64,000 nucleotides of DNA from Undibacterium hunanense (GCF_014284335.1 NZ_JACOGF010000003.1:434001-498000), one strand, 5' to 3'; counted from the first letter of the stretch, positions 30,648-39,782 are shown. The notes: generated by a model from the sequence alone, not told the origin. Numbers and translations are program-made.

Positions 30648-33152
30648 TTACCGGCCAAACCAGTAACGCGCATTTTCCTGTCTGAATTGTGAAGTGTTTA
30701 ATGATGCGCCAAATTGTAATGTGATTGCACCTGATTCGTCGCTTCTTAGACGTTTTATTCCAAAATCAGCGTAGCGCGCATACACATCTGCTTTGGGATG
30801 ATGATAGCGGTTCAGGTAACCGACCTGAAAAACGGCAACCGTCGGATGCACCGCCTTTAAAAAAGCTGGGGTAGATGAAGTGCCGCTGCCATGATGCGGT
30901 GCCAGCAAAACATCAGCGGGCAGTTTTTGCGGAATCATGTTGACCAGTTCATCTTCCTGTATCGCCTCTATATCACCTGGCAACAGCATGGCATACCTGG
31001 CGGTAGATACCCGCAATACGCAACTGCGTGCATTCGGTTTCCATTTACTGCTTTCATAGCTGGCAGGCACAGGTTGCAGTACTTCAAAGTGTACGCCATC
31101 CCAGTACCACTGCTGCCCCGCTTCGCAGCGCTGATGTTTGCTGGCTGCCTGGACGATGGGGCTATCCAGGTGCAGTGAACTGCTGACCAGATTCACCGGC
31201 AATTGCTTAAGTATACTGAGTGCACCGCCAGAATGATCACTGTCATTGTGCGACACCATCATGCCATCCAGCTTATTGATACCCCGCGCGTGCAGATACG
31301 GCAAAATCACCCTGCTGCCACTGTCCGATTCGGGTGAATACGTGGGGCCGGTATCGTATAGCAGGCGATGCTGCGAAGTCTCCAGCAACAGCGCCATGCC
31401 CTGTCCCACATCCAGCGCCGTCACCTGCAACTCCCCTTCAGCCGGTGTGGCCGGTGTCTGAAAAAACACTGGCAGACAACACAGCACACCCAGCCAGCGC
31501 ATGGGCCAGCCACTGGGTGCCAGCAACCAGACCGCACCCAGCATGGCCAGGCAAAACATCCAGAATGACGGTAAAGGTACATTCCACACAGCCAGCGGAT
31601 AAGCGCTCAGATACGTCAGAAAACGGGCCAGCAGATCGACAAAAACATGAGCGAGTTGCAATAACCAGACCGACAAAGGCGCAGGTATGACACTGCCCAG
31701 CAATGCCAGTGGTGTCACAATAAAACTGACCAGCGGTATCGCAATCGCATTCGCCAGCGGGCTGATCAATGAAATTTGCCCAAACAAGAGCATGGTCAGT
31801 GGAACCAGGCCAACCGTGACAGCGTATTGAGTAAGGCCCGCTGTCCGCAGTGCATCTGGCAGCGTTTCAAACAAAGTCTTACGTATTGCAGTGATATCTT
31901 GCCCAGCCTGCTTTTGATGCAGATAACCATCGCTGGCAAACACGATCATGGCCACCGCAGAAAAAGATAACCAGAAGCCGGGCGACAAAACCGCCCACGG
32001 GTCCAGCACAACAACACTCCCCAGCGCCAGGCAGAGTATCGAAGAAAACTGGCTTATCCGGCCATGCCAGACCGCCAGTGCCACCACGATCAGCATGAAC
32101 ATGGTTCTTTGCGCCGGCACACCAAACCCGGCCAACGCGACATAGATTAGTGCCATGACTGCGCCTGCCAGCGCCGCTGCTTTCTGCGCTGGCAGGCGCA
32201 AGGGTAAAGGCGTGGCCATGCTGATGAAAAAGGAATGTCGCCACAGATAATAAATCAAGCTGGCAAACAGGCCGGCAACCATAGTGATGTGGAGACCAGA
32301 GATACTGATTAAATGACCGATGCCTGCGCGATTAAAGACGGTCCAGTCGGATTGGGCAATTTCACGCTGATCCCCAACCACCAGTGCCACCAGTACGCCG
32401 GCGTATGGATGGGCTGGCAATGCCGCATGAATACGGTCACGCAGACGCGCGCGTCCCAGTTCGATCACATTTCCCAGACTCCATACAAAAGTATCCAGTC
32501 TCTGGTTTTTTACCGCCTGCGTTTCTGGCCGTACCACGCCAGTGGCGCGCAATCGTTGTTCCAGTAACCAGGCTTCATAATCAAAGCCATAAGGATTGGC
32601 ATTGCCGTGTGGGCGCTTCAGCCGCACCCGTAACTGCCAGCGTTCGCCCGGCTGGATATCCATCGCCTTGCCTGCGGTATTGCTATCGGCATCCTGGCCA
32701 TCGCCATCAGCATTTTGGCCTGCACTACGGTCCATGCCGCGTTCACTGCCATACCAGGACAAAGCCACCCTGGACGGCCAATCTTTATGTTCGGTCTTGC
32801 CGTCAGTAACAACCTTCTCCACCGCAAAATTAAACCGTACGCCCTGCTCAAAGCGAAACGGCAAACTGTCTACCGTACCGATCAGCACAATGTCCTTGTT
32901 TTCCCATTCGACGGGCAGGGATTCACTGAGATAAACCTGGGCAAAGCCGCTGGCCCAGACAAAACCCAACACCACAGCCAGGCTGGTGCGTGCTGGCAAA
33001 CGCAGGCGTTCGGAAGACGTAAAACGATATAGCAGGATACAGGCACAAGTCGAAACGACAGCAACTACCAGCAATGTTACCCAGTCCAATAAACGCGCCT
33101 GCTGCTGCAATAAGGCGACGCCGACTACCAGGCCCAGCATCACCGCCCGCAC
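30648..33152 (-). CDS. comEC: ComEC/Rec2 DNA-uptake channel protein
   Basis: An 834-residue integral membrane protein. It has an N-terminal soluble DUF4131-type domain between hydrophobic helices, a central competence domain with FNRAGIGHLISISGLHITMV, and a C-terminal metallo-beta-lactamase-like domain with MVSHNDSDHSGGALS and LLAPHHGSGTSSTP. ComEC transports single-stranded DNA across the inner membrane in natural transformation. The start codon is GTG at 33152, 3 bp after the tatD stop; an ATG four codons in is an alternative. Domains are complete, so the organism is potentially competent if type IV pilus genes exist elsewhere. Confidence 0.93.
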   Translation of the reverse strand: MRAVMLGLVVGVALLQQQARLLDWVTLLVVAVVSTCACILLYRFTSSERLRLPARTSLAVVLGFVWASGFAQVYLSESLPVEWENKDIVLIGTVDSLPFRFEQGVRFNFAVEKVVTDGKTEHKDWPSRVALSWYGSERGMDRSAGQNADGDGQDADSNTAGKAMDIQPGERWQLRVRLKRPHGNANPYGFDYEAWLLEQRLRATGVVRPETQAVKNQRLDTFVWSLGNVIELGRARLRDRIHAALPAHPYAGVLVALVVGDQREIAQSDWTVFNRAGIGHLISISGLHITMVAGLFASLIYYLWRHSFFISMATPLPLRLPAQKAAALAGAVMALIYVALAGFGVPAQRTMFMLIVVALAVWHGRISQFSSILCLALGSVVVLDPWAVLSPGFWLSFSAVAMIVFASDGYLHQKQAGQDITAIRKTLFETLPDALRTAGLTQYAVTVGLVPLTMLLFGQISLISPLANAIAIPLVSFIVTPLALLGSVIPAPLSVWLLQLAHVFVDLLARFLTYLSAYPLAVWNVPLPSFWMFCLAMLGAVWLLAPSGWPMRWLGVLCCLPVFFQTPATPAEGELQVTALDVGQGMALLLETSQHRLLYDTGPTYSPESDSGSRVILPYLHARGINKLDGMMVSHNDSDHSGGALSILKQLPVNLVSSSLHLDSPIVQAASKHQRCEAGQQWYWDGVHFEVLQPVPASYESSKWKPNARSCVLRVSTARYAMLLPGDIEAIQEDELVNMIPQKLPADVLLAPHHGSGTSSTPAFLKAVHPTVAVFQVGYLNRYHHPKADVYARYADFGIKRLRSDESGAITLQFGASLNTSQFRQENARYWFGR

Positions 33153-33155
33153 TAT

Positions 33156-33962
33156 TTACGCCCTTTGCATGCGCGGCAGAATAGTCAGCGCATTGCTACT
33201 GGTGATGGCTGCCACCTGTGCCTTGTCCATCTCGCGCAATTCTGCCAGCACGCTGCCTATCTGCGGCAATTGGGATGGGCTGTTGGCACCTGCGGTCAGC
33301 CAATGGGGTGGAATATCTGGTGCATCCGTCTCAAGGACGATACTTTCCAATGGAAGCCCGGTTGCCAGGCGCCGTATTTGCAGGGCACGGGTAAAAGTCA
33401 TGGCACCGCCAAACCCCAGCTTGAATCCCAGTGCAATAAATGCCTCTGCCTGTTGCTGGCTGCCGTTGAAGGCATGGGCTATCCCGCCACGGACTTTGAT
33501 GCGGCGCAAGTGCTTGAGGATAATGTCTTGCGAGCGACGTACATGCAGCAAGACCGGCAAATCAAAATCCCGGGCAATTTTAAGTTGCTCGACATAAAAG
33601 TATTCCTGCTTTTCCCGCAGTGGGCTTTGGGTCAGGGCAAGCACAAAATAATCCAGCCCGATTTCGCCTATGGCGACCAGTTTCCGGTCTGCATCCGCCC
33701 CCGCCATCAGGCCATCAACTTTCTGGCGCAAGAACAGCAAGTCTTCTTCTTTGGATGTGGGAACGTACATGGGATGGATACCCAATGCATAAAAACAGTC
33801 GCTGCGCTGCTGCCCAAGTTGTATGACGGTATCGAAATTGCTTTTATGCACGGCTGGCACCACGATGCCTGCCACCCCGGCCTGGGCAGCCTGTTCGGCC
33901 ACCTGTAGCGAAGTGCCGCCAAATTCAGAGGCATCAAGGTGACAGTGCGTATCTATCCACAT
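33156..33962 (-). CDS. tatD: TatD family metal-dependent hydrolase
   Basis: The 268-residue TIM-barrel protein of the TatD DNase family begins MWIDTHCHLDASEF, with metal ligands His6 and His8. It also has AIGEIGLDYF (Glu ligand), LPVLLHVRRSQD (His) and SIVLETDAPDIPP (Asp). TatD proteins act as 3'-5' exonucleases or DNases in DNA repair; some are D-aminoacyl hydrolases. The gene precedes comEC by 3 bp, a pairing common in betaproteobacteria. Assignment to the TatD versus YcfH/YjjV subgroup cannot be settled by eye. Confidence 0.92.
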   Translation of the reverse strand: MWIDTHCHLDASEFGGTSLQVAEQAAQAGVAGIVVPAVHKSNFDTVIQLGQQRSDCFYALGIHPMYVPTSKEEDLLFLRQKVDGLMAGADADRKLVAIGEIGLDYFVLALTQSPLREKQEYFYVEQLKIARDFDLPVLLHVRRSQDIILKHLRRIKVRGGIAHAFNGSQQQAEAFIALGFKLGFGGAMTFTRALQIRRLATGLPLESIVLETDAPDIPPHWLTAGANSPSQLPQIGSVLAELREMDKAQVAAITSSNALTILPRMQRA

Positions 33963-34013
33963 AAAATCAGTCAGGGTTGGTTTAAAAATGAAACAGCCAA
34001 TCTTCCACTGCGA

Positions 34014-34868
34014 TTATGATGCAGATTGTCTCAATCCTTCAATTTTTTGTCTTCTCTTCCGCAAGAACGTCATGCCTGATCTTTTTGGTCGCAGGTCAAG
34101 CACGATCAAACCTGCCGCCGCCGCTGCCAGTAAATGCTTGAGACTATGCCCGCTGACTATGTGCAGGGCATGCAGTATTTCTGCATCCAGCAATTCGGTC
34201 ACTTTTGCAAACACATACAGCAGCATGGCACAGCCAAACAGCAACCTGGTGCTACGCGCACTGCCCCACACGGCCTGCCATACGGGTATCAACACCAGAC
34301 TCAAGACCTGTATCAGCAAATATGGGCGCAAATCACCTGAATACTGCCACCACAATACTGAGGCCAGACCAGCAAGCAAGAGCACTATCAATTCGGTCAA
34401 GGCCCGCCGCGCATCCATGCCAGGCAGATTATCTGCCCTGACTGCTGCCAGCAAACTGCAACAAGCCAGCGCTATCGGCAAACGATCCCAAAACAGGCGG
34501 GCGTCATCGGGGACCAGATGGTAATAACTGGAACCCATGCTGGTCGCCATTAGCGCCACCACAAACACACAATAGGCAGGAAAACCCATGCCACCATTGC
34601 ACTGCCTGAATTTTTTGGCTAGCGCCGCTACGCCAGTTACTGCAACCAGCGCAAAGCCGATATTCGACAACACATCCATGGCGTGCGCGATACCCATCCA
34701 CGTCGATTGATCGGCAAAGTCATGATAATGCGCGAATTGAAGAATAGGCCCATGTAGCAACATGGCGACGACGGCCAGTGCTGTGATTATCCAGGGCAAG
34801 GCAGCAAGCAAGGCAGATTTGCTCGATTTGCTCGATTTGCGCACCATACTATTTTTCATCCTTGTCAC
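34014..34868 (-). CDS. CREST-superfamily (alkaline ceramidase-like) membrane protein
   Basis: A 284-residue protein with seven predicted transmembrane helices. Conserved polar residues recall the CREST/alkaline ceramidase superfamily: HAMDVLSNIGFALVAV, TSMGSSYYHLVPDDARLFWD and HIVSGHSLKHLLAAAAAG, supplying Ser, His, Asp and paired His that would bind zinc. It is probably a membrane hydrolase on a lipid amide or ester; the substrate is unknown. The start is uncertain (GTG 34868 or downstream ATG codons). The basic N-terminal KSSKSSKSA is encoded by a threefold 9-bp repeat. Confidence 0.72.
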   Translation of the reverse strand: MTRMKNSMVRKSSKSSKSALLAALPWIITALAVVAMLLHGPILQFAHYHDFADQSTWMGIAHAMDVLSNIGFALVAVTGVAALAKKFRQCNGGMGFPAYCVFVVALMATSMGSSYYHLVPDDARLFWDRLPIALACCSLLAAVRADNLPGMDARRALTELIVLLLAGLASVLWWQYSGDLRPYLLIQVLSLVLIPVWQAVWGSARSTRLLFGCAMLLYVFAKVTELLDAEILHALHIVSGHSLKHLLAAAAAGLIVLDLRPKRSGMTFLRKRRQKIEGLRQSAS

Positions 34869-34944
34869 CCGCCCCTGAATATTAAAGTGGCAAGCTTGCC
34901 CAGAAGGCGAGAAAAATGAAACTCTTGATCAAAAAGTAGCAGGC

Positions 34945-34950
34945 TATAAT
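34945..34950 (+). promoter_or_regulatory. Probable -10 hexamer of the XRE regulator gene
   Basis: A consensus TATAAT lies 56 bp upstream of the chosen start at 35006. No strong -35 stands at the ideal spacing (TCTTGA, 16 bp upstream, is the best). Its position argues for starting the protein at 35006, because an upstream start at 34949 would fall inside the promoter. Confidence 0.55.
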
Positions 34951-35005
34951 GAGGAAAGTATTATTTTATGCCACCATCCATACCCTCTTCTGGATAACGA
35001 CGACC

Positions 35006-35752
35006 ATGACTGAAATCCGGCAAATTCTGAACAGCATCAAATTCCAGCTCAAGCAGCAGGGCAAGACCTACCGGGACGTCGCACTGGCGCTGGATTTATC
35101 CGAAGCCAGCATCAAACGGCTGCTCAGTGTCGAGAATGGCGCCTCTATGAGTGTAGAGCGGCTGGCGCAGTTGTGTCACTTCCTGGGTTTCAGCCTGATG
35201 GAAATCACGCAGGAAGCCAATGCCAGCAATGCGCGCATCCATACGCTGAGCGTAGCGCAGGAAAAAGAACTGGTGTCTGACAGTAAACTATTGCTGGTCG
35301 CGGTATGTGCCATCAACCACTGGCAATTTGAAGATATCTTGCGGGTGTACCAGATCACAGAAACCGAATGCCTGAGCAAGCTGCTAAGGCTGGACAAATT
35401 GCAACTGATCAGCGTCTTGCCAGGCAACCGCATACGATTGAATATTGCCCGTGATTTTGACTGGCTGGTTCACGGCCCTATACGTGACTATTTTCGTGAA
35501 AGTGGCATGCCGGATTTTCTGAAAGCCGCATTCCACCAGGAAAATGAATCCATGTATTTCCTGCATGGCATGCTGACTGAACCGGCAATGCAGAAATTTC
35601 ATGCGGAGTTGCGTCAGTTGAAACAGAGTTTCGCCGAACTGCATACAGAAAGCCTGGCCAGCCCACTGAAGAAAAGACGCGGTACGGGCCTGCTCATGGC
35701 GATGCGGGAATGGGAACCTGCCAGCTTCACGGCTTTGCGCAAGAAACACTGA
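35006..35752 (+). CDS. XRE-type helix-turn-helix regulator
   Basis: The 248-residue protein has a cro/C1-type helix-turn-helix at residues of about 8-62 (KTYRDVALALDLSEASIKRL and SMSVERLAQLCHFLGFSLME). A C-terminal domain of about 180 residues follows, with no recognised ligand fold. It includes a second winged-helix-like stretch (ITETECLSKLLRLDKLQLIS), so it may carry two DNA-binding modules. The start is ATG 35006, downstream of the TATAAT box. It stands alone on the plus strand between two minus-strand genes and its targets are unknown. Confidence 0.8.
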   Translation: MTEIRQILNSIKFQLKQQGKTYRDVALALDLSEASIKRLLSVENGASMSVERLAQLCHFLGFSLMEITQEANASNARIHTLSVAQEKELVSDSKLLLVAVCAINHWQFEDILRVYQITETECLSKLLRLDKLQLISVLPGNRIRLNIARDFDWLVHGPIRDYFRESGMPDFLKAAFHQENESMYFLHGMLTEPAMQKFHAELRQLKQSFAELHTESLASPLKKRRGTGLLMAMREWEPASFTALRKKH

Positions 35753-35790
35753 CGAGTGCCCTATTCTGACCTGTCGCCCCCATCGCCCCA

Positions 35791-36762
35791 TCAACCACCG
35801 ATGGTCGCGGGCCTGGGCAGACTTACCGACGACGGGATGACGATATCATCGCGCAGGCGCAAGAATTTAAAACCCAGCAGTTTTCTTGGATTAGGCAGCT
35901 TGCTGGTCCTGGTGCGTTCATGGGTACGATTGATGAAGGCATCAAAACTTTCTTCCCTGACTTGCGGCTCGGCAGAGTTCAGGAAATTTCTCTTGCCGTC
36001 GGCATCAATCACCACCAGGCCGACGTGGGTAACCGACTGATAGCCATCCTTGTCAGACACAACATTGACGAAATCACCGTTCTGTAACTGCGACAGTACG
36101 GCATTCACCTGCGCGGTTTTCACATAAACTTCACGGCTGTTCTGGACCGGGATGTTAGTGACTGTATGGTGCTGCTCCCTCAAGAACTTTGCCCTGTCCA
36201 CACTGATGTCAAAGGTGCTGGCTGCGCCGGGCAACAGATTGCCAGAGACATCCTTGAGCAACCAGGCATTATTGATATTCCAGTCCACTTCGGTGTAATG
36301 ATTGCGGGTCGCTACACCGATCTGACCATCCTTGTATCGTATGCGCTGCAATATCCAAAAAAACTCTTCCCATGAACGGCTCAATGCCATGGCATAGGTA
36401 TGCTCAACAAATACCAGGCAATCGCTATGCGTCAGGCTATACATGGGTAAAGTGTCGTGCAACTCGAAAGGAAATTCACCCAGCAAATTCAGGCGATAAG
36501 GCTGACCGATATTTTTCCTGGCCAGGGTGACAATTCGCTGACGCAAGTCTGGCACGCTGGCATGCAAAAAAGCCAGGTACTTGTCGACCTCTTGCGGTGT
36601 CATTTGATAGATTTTTTTTGTTGGAAACGGATCAGCTTCCAGCTTACCGGCTGTTGAAGGGACAAGGGCTTTATCCTGCGCCTGCAATGGAGCGACAAAG
36701 AATAGCGCGGCAATCGCTAAAGACAATGATGAAAATAGCGGTAAAAATAAGCGAGGACACAT
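35791..36762 (-). CDS. DUF1460 family putative amidase/peptidase
   Basis: A 323-residue exported protein. After a signal peptide (MCPRLFLPLFSSLSLAIAAL, cleavage near LQAQ) comes an NlpC/P60-like papain-fold domain of the DUF1460 family. The likely nucleophile Cys is in LTHSDCLVFVEHTYAMAL and the catalytic His in YQSVTHVGLVVIDADG. Relatives include N-acetylmuramoyl-L-alanine amidase-like enzymes acting on peptidoglycan fragments. It stands alone on the minus strand. The exact bond cleaved is not established for this subfamily. Confidence 0.78.
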   Translation of the reverse strand: MCPRLFLPLFSSLSLAIAALFFVAPLQAQDKALVPSTAGKLEADPFPTKKIYQMTPQEVDKYLAFLHASVPDLRQRIVTLARKNIGQPYRLNLLGEFPFELHDTLPMYSLTHSDCLVFVEHTYAMALSRSWEEFFWILQRIRYKDGQIGVATRNHYTEVDWNINNAWLLKDVSGNLLPGAASTFDISVDRAKFLREQHHTVTNIPVQNSREVYVKTAQVNAVLSQLQNGDFVNVVSDKDGYQSVTHVGLVVIDADGKRNFLNSAEPQVREESFDAFINRTHERTRTSKLPNPRKLLGFKFLRLRDDIVIPSSVSLPRPATIGG

Positions 36763-36895
36763 AGGCAGGTAAAAGGAAATGAGTTCTGCTCTGACTTATA
36801 CCATAGGAAAAGGTTTCAGTAACAATAAACGCATCACCACCTATTTGACCATGCATTTCCTGCCTTCGCCCATGATCGGCTAAAGATACTGAAAT

Positions 36896-36961
36896 AGGAC
36901 TTACGCAAAATCGTCACAGCAAAGTGCAGCGACGCAGCCAGGGCGTTTTTGCGCCAGTCAT
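36896..36961. repeat. Possible dispersed intergenic element
   Basis: The intergenic sequence after the RraA gene carries AGGACTTACGCAAAATCG followed by a GC-rich stretch ending in GGCG-TTTTT-GCGCC, a short stem-loop. The start recalls ends of mobile or repetitive intergenic elements in related genomes, but only one copy is visible here and no target duplication is clear. Confidence 0.3.
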
Positions 36962-36968
36962 ATGAAAT

Positions 36969-37463
36969 TCAGATCAAGGCATGCCTGGCGACCAGCACAC
37001 CATCTATATCCGCATAAATCCAGTCTCCCGGATGAATCGCAACACCGGCGATATTGATCAGCAGATTTTTCATCCCGCCACCGTGCTTGGCACTGCGCAA
37101 AGGCATGGAAGCCATCGCACACACACCAATATTGCACTGGTTGATTTCATCCACATCACGGATGCAGCCATGTACGATGATGCCGGACCAGCCATTTTTT
37201 TCACCCAGCGCAGCCAGGTTGCCACCAACCAGGGCACAGCGGAAGCTGCCACCACCATCAATGACCAGGACCTGGCCATTTCCCGGTGTTTCCAGCGTAG
37301 ACCTGACCAGTACATTATCCTCAAAGACTTTCAGCGTTACCGCCTGTCCGCTGAATTTGCTGGCATTACCAAAACGCATGAAGATGGGCGGCACCACAGA
37401 CAGCTCATTGGTGGCAATCTTGTCTTCATTGGCGTCACAGATATCACAGGTCGCAAAGCTCAT
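36969..37463 (-). CDS. rraA: RraA-like protein (RNase E regulator / HMG aldolase family)
   Basis: The 164-residue member of the RraA/4-hydroxy-4-methyl-2-oxoglutarate aldolase family has VLVIDGGGSFRCALVGGN and IIVHGCIRDVDEINQ, in which the Arg-Asp pair of the aldolase subgroup is kept. E. coli RraA, by contrast, reads R-Q there. In betaproteobacteria this length class is usually named RNase E activity regulator RraA, but an aldolase or oxaloacetate decarboxylase activity is equally possible. A 26-bp perfect inverted repeat lies 22 bp upstream of its start. The gene follows the MFS carrier gene on the same strand. Confidence 0.85.
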   Translation of the reverse strand: MSFATCDICDANEDKIATNELSVVPPIFMRFGNASKFSGQAVTLKVFEDNVLVRSTLETPGNGQVLVIDGGGSFRCALVGGNLAALGEKNGWSGIIVHGCIRDVDEINQCNIGVCAMASMPLRSAKHGGGMKNLLINIAGVAIHPGDWIYADIDGVLVARHALI

Positions 37464-37484
37464 GATGTTTCCCCGGTCGAACGT

Positions 37485-37510
37485 GGTTAGAATAAGTTCT
37501 TATTCTAACC
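37485..37510. repeat. Perfect 12-bp inverted repeat upstream of rraA
   Basis: Arms GGTTAGAATAAG and its exact complement flank a 2-base centre. It lies 9 bp past the MFS stop and 22 bp before the rraA start. Without a T-tract it is more likely an operator or an mRNA-end stabiliser than an intrinsic terminator. Confidence 0.75.
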
Positions 37511-37518
37511 AGCAAAAC

Positions 37519-38745
37519 CTAAACCGCCAATGCACGCGTCTTGGTTCCGACATTGACCGCCGTCAATATTGCCAACACCTGAAACACGCCTATACAGACG
37601 AAAATCCAGGAAGGATGGTGGGCATCCATGATGGCACCAAAGATCAGCGGCGCGACCGCCAGACCGGAATCCAGGCCTGAATAGACGACGCCATATACAC
37701 GGCCAGTCGCATTCTTGGGTGCTGCTGCCCGTATCAACAAATCACGTGAAGGGCCTGCAACGCCCGATCCAAAGCCTATCGCCGCCATCAGGATGATGGC
37801 AATCGGCACATTCACCACGCCGCTGGCCAGTATCAGGGAAAATATTCCGGCGAAGCTGAAAGCCAGGGTAATCGTCCTGTCATGTTGCGATGTTTTTGCT
37901 GCCAGAAAACCGCCCCACAACATGCCTGCAGCAGACGCCAGCATATATCCGGTATAGGCCGTAGTGGCTTCACTTAATTTCATGCCATACATATCGCGCA
38001 GACCGGCAGACGAAAAGCTTTGTATGCCCCCCAAAGCCATCGCGGTCATGAAGAAAAATCCAAAACACATCCATACAGCCGGTATGCGCAAAAAATCCGT
38101 AGCGCTGCCTGTGGCTTTCACGCCTGCATTGTGTGCATTGGAATGTGGGGCTGGCTCGGTGTGCAGCAAGTCACGATAGACAAACAGAATCGCCAACACG
38201 GCAAACGGCAGGAAAGCGGCACAAAACAGTGCCGTGCGCCAGCTCGTCAAGCCAGCTATGGTCACCAGAAACACTGGTGCAGTCGCCCAGCCCAGATTAC
38301 CCGATATGCCATGCACAGAAAACGCATACCCCAGACGTGCAGTAGAGACCTTCTTGTTCAACAAGGTGTAATCAGATGGATGAAAAACACTGTTGCCAAC
38401 ACCGGCCAGCATGGAACCAGCCAGCAGCATGGTGTAATTCTGGGCAGATGACAGTAGCAGCGCGGCAAAGCCCAGGCAGCTAATGCCAAAGAACAAGACT
38501 GCCCGCGCACCCAGTTTGTCGACTATGAAACCAGACAAGGCCTGACCGATACCGGAAATGACAAAAAACACCGTCATCAACAGACCCAGTTCGGCATAAC
38601 TCAGGCTGAACGCATCCTTAATCCAGGGGAACAAGGGGGCCAGTATCATATGGAAAAAATGGGAAATACCATGTGCCAACCCCACCAGACTGATTACCAT
38701 GGCATCCTGTCTGAGATTTACCGGGGGGCTTACTGCTGTAGTCAT
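37519..38745 (-). CDS. Major facilitator superfamily transporter (Fsr-like)
   Basis: The 408-residue carrier has about twelve transmembrane helices. Early MFS motifs are HGISHFFHMILAPLFPWI and SGFIVDKLGARAVLFFGI, and the family stretch GVGNSVFHPSDYTLLNKKV resembles fosmidomycin-resistance-type (Fsr) exporters. The substrate is unknown. It is divergent from an AraC regulator gene, with 168 bp between, and that control region carries several GACAA boxes, so induction by the AraC protein is likely. A drug or metabolite efflux role is the main guess. Confidence 0.85.
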   Translation of the reverse strand: MTTAVSPPVNLRQDAMVISLVGLAHGISHFFHMILAPLFPWIKDAFSLSYAELGLLMTVFFVISGIGQALSGFIVDKLGARAVLFFGISCLGFAALLLSSAQNYTMLLAGSMLAGVGNSVFHPSDYTLLNKKVSTARLGYAFSVHGISGNLGWATAPVFLVTIAGLTSWRTALFCAAFLPFAVLAILFVYRDLLHTEPAPHSNAHNAGVKATGSATDFLRIPAVWMCFGFFFMTAMALGGIQSFSSAGLRDMYGMKLSEATTAYTGYMLASAAGMLWGGFLAAKTSQHDRTITLAFSFAGIFSLILASGVVNVPIAIILMAAIGFGSGVAGPSRDLLIRAAAPKNATGRVYGVVYSGLDSGLAVAPLIFGAIMDAHHPSWIFVCIGVFQVLAILTAVNVGTKTRALAV

Positions 38746-38844
38746 ACCAGGTCCTTTCGCTATTGAATTGGCGCATATTGGCGCATTACAGCGCCCGACC
38801 TGATGAGTGTATGCAAAATCGTCTAGTCTGATTTAAGATAGATA

Positions 38845-38906
38845 GACAAACTTTGTCGAATTTACGACAACCCTACGATCATCCGACAATCATAAATAAT
38901 TGACAA
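38845..38906. promoter_or_regulatory. Repeated GACAA boxes, candidate AraC-type operator
   Basis: GACAA occurs at 38845, 38866, 38885 and 38902, at spacings of 21, 19 and 17 bp. Two reverse-oriented TTGTC overlaps create the palindromes GACAAACTTTGTC (38845-38857) and TTGTCG-N6-CGACAA (38853-38870). Direct repeats about two helical turns apart suit AraC-family binding between the divergent MFS and AraC genes. Confidence 0.5.
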
Positions 38907-38913
38907 CTCCAGT

Positions 38914-39699
38914 ATGGCAATAGAAATCCTGACAGACACCCGCCCGCAATCGCCGGACAAGCGCCCCACCCCGGAGCGTCCGGTGCGTCTGGCCGCACGC
39001 GACCTACCGACTGAAGAAGTAATACGTACGCATCATCATCAATGGGGTCAACTGACCTACACCCCGCAAGGCATGATGCAGATCCTGGCCAATGACAATA
39101 CCTGGTTTGTACCGCCATTACGGGCTATCTGGATACCAGCGGGGGTCGCGCATGAAGTCAGGATTATCGAGCCCTCGCAATTGCGTTTGCTGAATTTCCA
39201 TGCCGACTACCTGCCTTTTAAAGGTGACAATTGCCTGGTGCTGGAGGTATCGCCATTGCTGCGCGAACTTATTGCCAGCATGGAGCAGATAGAACAAGCA
39301 GGCGCACGTGAAAACCATCTTGCTGCCGTCATCACAGATGAATTGCAGGCAGCCAAGCATCTGCCCATACGCCTGCCCATGCCGCGCGACAAACGCCTGA
39401 AAAGTCTGTGTGAAATATTGCTGGCCGACCCGGCATCTGGCCTCACGCTGGAAGATTATGCAGGCCAGGTTGGGGCATCATCACGCACGCTGTCACGTCT
39501 GTTTGAACAGGAACTGGATATGTCGTTCACTGCCTGGCGCCAACAAATGCGCTTATCAAAAGCGTCACCGCTGATCAGCAGCGGCCTGCCTTTGTCGCAA
39601 GTGGCGGCTGAACTGGGCTATGCCAGCCAGTCGGCTTTCTCGGCCATGTTCAAAAAAACATTTGGCGAATCGCCAAGCAGTTTTTTTCGCCAGAAATAA
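38914..39699 (+). CDS. AraC family transcriptional regulator
   Basis: A 261-residue protein. The N-terminal cupin domain includes TPQGMMQILANDNTWFVPPL and AIWIPAGVAHEV. The C-terminal pair of helix-turn-helix motifs spans about residues 160-258, with LEDYAGQVGASSRTLSRLFE and QVAAELGYASQSAFSAMFKK. This arrangement matches regulators of efflux or catabolic genes that sense small aromatic or metabolite ligands. It is divergent from the MFS carrier gene, its most likely target. The stop overlaps the edge of the clpB terminator. Confidence 0.9.
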   Translation: MAIEILTDTRPQSPDKRPTPERPVRLAARDLPTEEVIRTHHHQWGQLTYTPQGMMQILANDNTWFVPPLRAIWIPAGVAHEVRIIEPSQLRLLNFHADYLPFKGDNCLVLEVSPLLRELIASMEQIEQAGARENHLAAVITDELQAAKHLPIRLPMPRDKRLKSLCEILLADPASGLTLEDYAGQVGASSRTLSRLFEQELDMSFTAWRQQMRLSKASPLISSGLPLSQVAAELGYASQSAFSAMFKKTFGESPSSFFRQK

Positions 39700-39727
39700 A
39701 AAAAGGGCAACGCTTGCACGCTGCCCC
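39698..39727 (-). terminator. Intrinsic terminator of clpB
   Basis: Reading the minus strand, GGGCAGCG and a near-complement CGTTGCCC (one G-A mismatch) form a stem around a 6-base loop, followed by TTTTTTT. It lies about 55 bp after the clpB stop and overlaps the end of the convergent AraC gene. Confidence 0.85.
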
Positions 39728-39782
39728 AACTTGCTTCCTACATACCTACAGACCAGCAACTGGTCTCAAAGTTCAATTTTTT

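Noticed and set aside
36896..36961. The AGGACTTACGC-type sequence as the end of an insertion sequence.
   Set aside because: No transposase, no matching inverted end and no target duplication are visible; it is kept only as a low-confidence repeat.
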